Below are positions 6,943 to 7,343 of a stretch of DNA of 7,343 nt, piece after piece. The translations under genes and the position numbers were made by a program. The number at the start of each line of letters is the position of its first letter. Within the stretch, counting starts at the first letter, position 1. Source of the DNA: GWF2-33-9 sp964405755 (lineage in GTDB: Bacteria > Bacteroidota > Ignavibacteria > Kapaibacteriales > UBA2268). The stretch covers positions 1 through 7,343 of the forward strand of contig CAYOPF010000119.1 in the NCBI GenBank assembly GCA_964405755.1, read 5' to 3'. The notes below the pieces were generated by a model. The model did not search any database. It saw only the letters and a list, made by a program, of their open reading frames with translations, and was not told where the DNA came from.

Positions 6943-7017
6943 CAGGAAGTAAAAAAATAAACAAATATTAATACGAAAGCATACATCCAAGTCAAGAATA
7001 CAAACTTTCTTTTATAA

Positions 7018-7343
<326 letters not shown>

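Overview
The window is AT-rich DNA from a bacterium of the Bacteroidota/Chlorobi/Ignavibacteria (FCB) branch. Three things support this. The large secreted protein ends in a type IX secretion (T9SS) C-terminal sorting domain. The rRNA promoters match the Bacteroidota-type TTTG / TAnnTTTG pattern rather than TTGACA/TATAAT. The partial 16S gene opens with the GGAGAGTTTGATCCTGGCTCAG start typical of that group. A deep lineage such as Ignavibacteria or Kapabacteria is possible from the look of V1-V2, but this was not tested against a database.

Layout. The left part is on the minus strand. At 22-1024 is a lipoprotein gene whose reading frame is broken by one apparent extra base in an A5 run; removing it restores a 333-residue protein with a ZU5-like region. 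At 1216-1410 is a small gene remnant with one in-frame stop. A strong intrinsic terminator (1695-1718) closes a well-preserved TFIIB-type zinc-ribbon protein gene (1776-2039). A RelE/ParE-type toxin-antitoxin pair follows at 2454-2893, antitoxin first, with coupled ATGA overlap.

The right part is on the plus strand. One large gene (3114-6536) encodes a 1140-residue secreted protein related to peptide-N-glycosidase F (PNGase F). Its catalytic fold appears to be split by an insertion of about 500 residues that includes a LamG/concanavalin-A-like lectin domain, and it ends in a T9SS tag. It probably trims or binds glycoproteins outside the cell or on its surface.

After a non-coding stretch come two very similar promoters in tandem (-7 boxes at 6772 and 6894), a boxA-like leader and the first roughly 326 bases of a 16S rRNA gene, cut by the window end.

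No single pathway links these genes. The region reads as accessory genes (broken lipoprotein, toxin-antitoxin, exported glycan-active enzyme) collected upstream of an rRNA operon. No CRISPR array, tRNA, insertion sequence or phage gene was seen.
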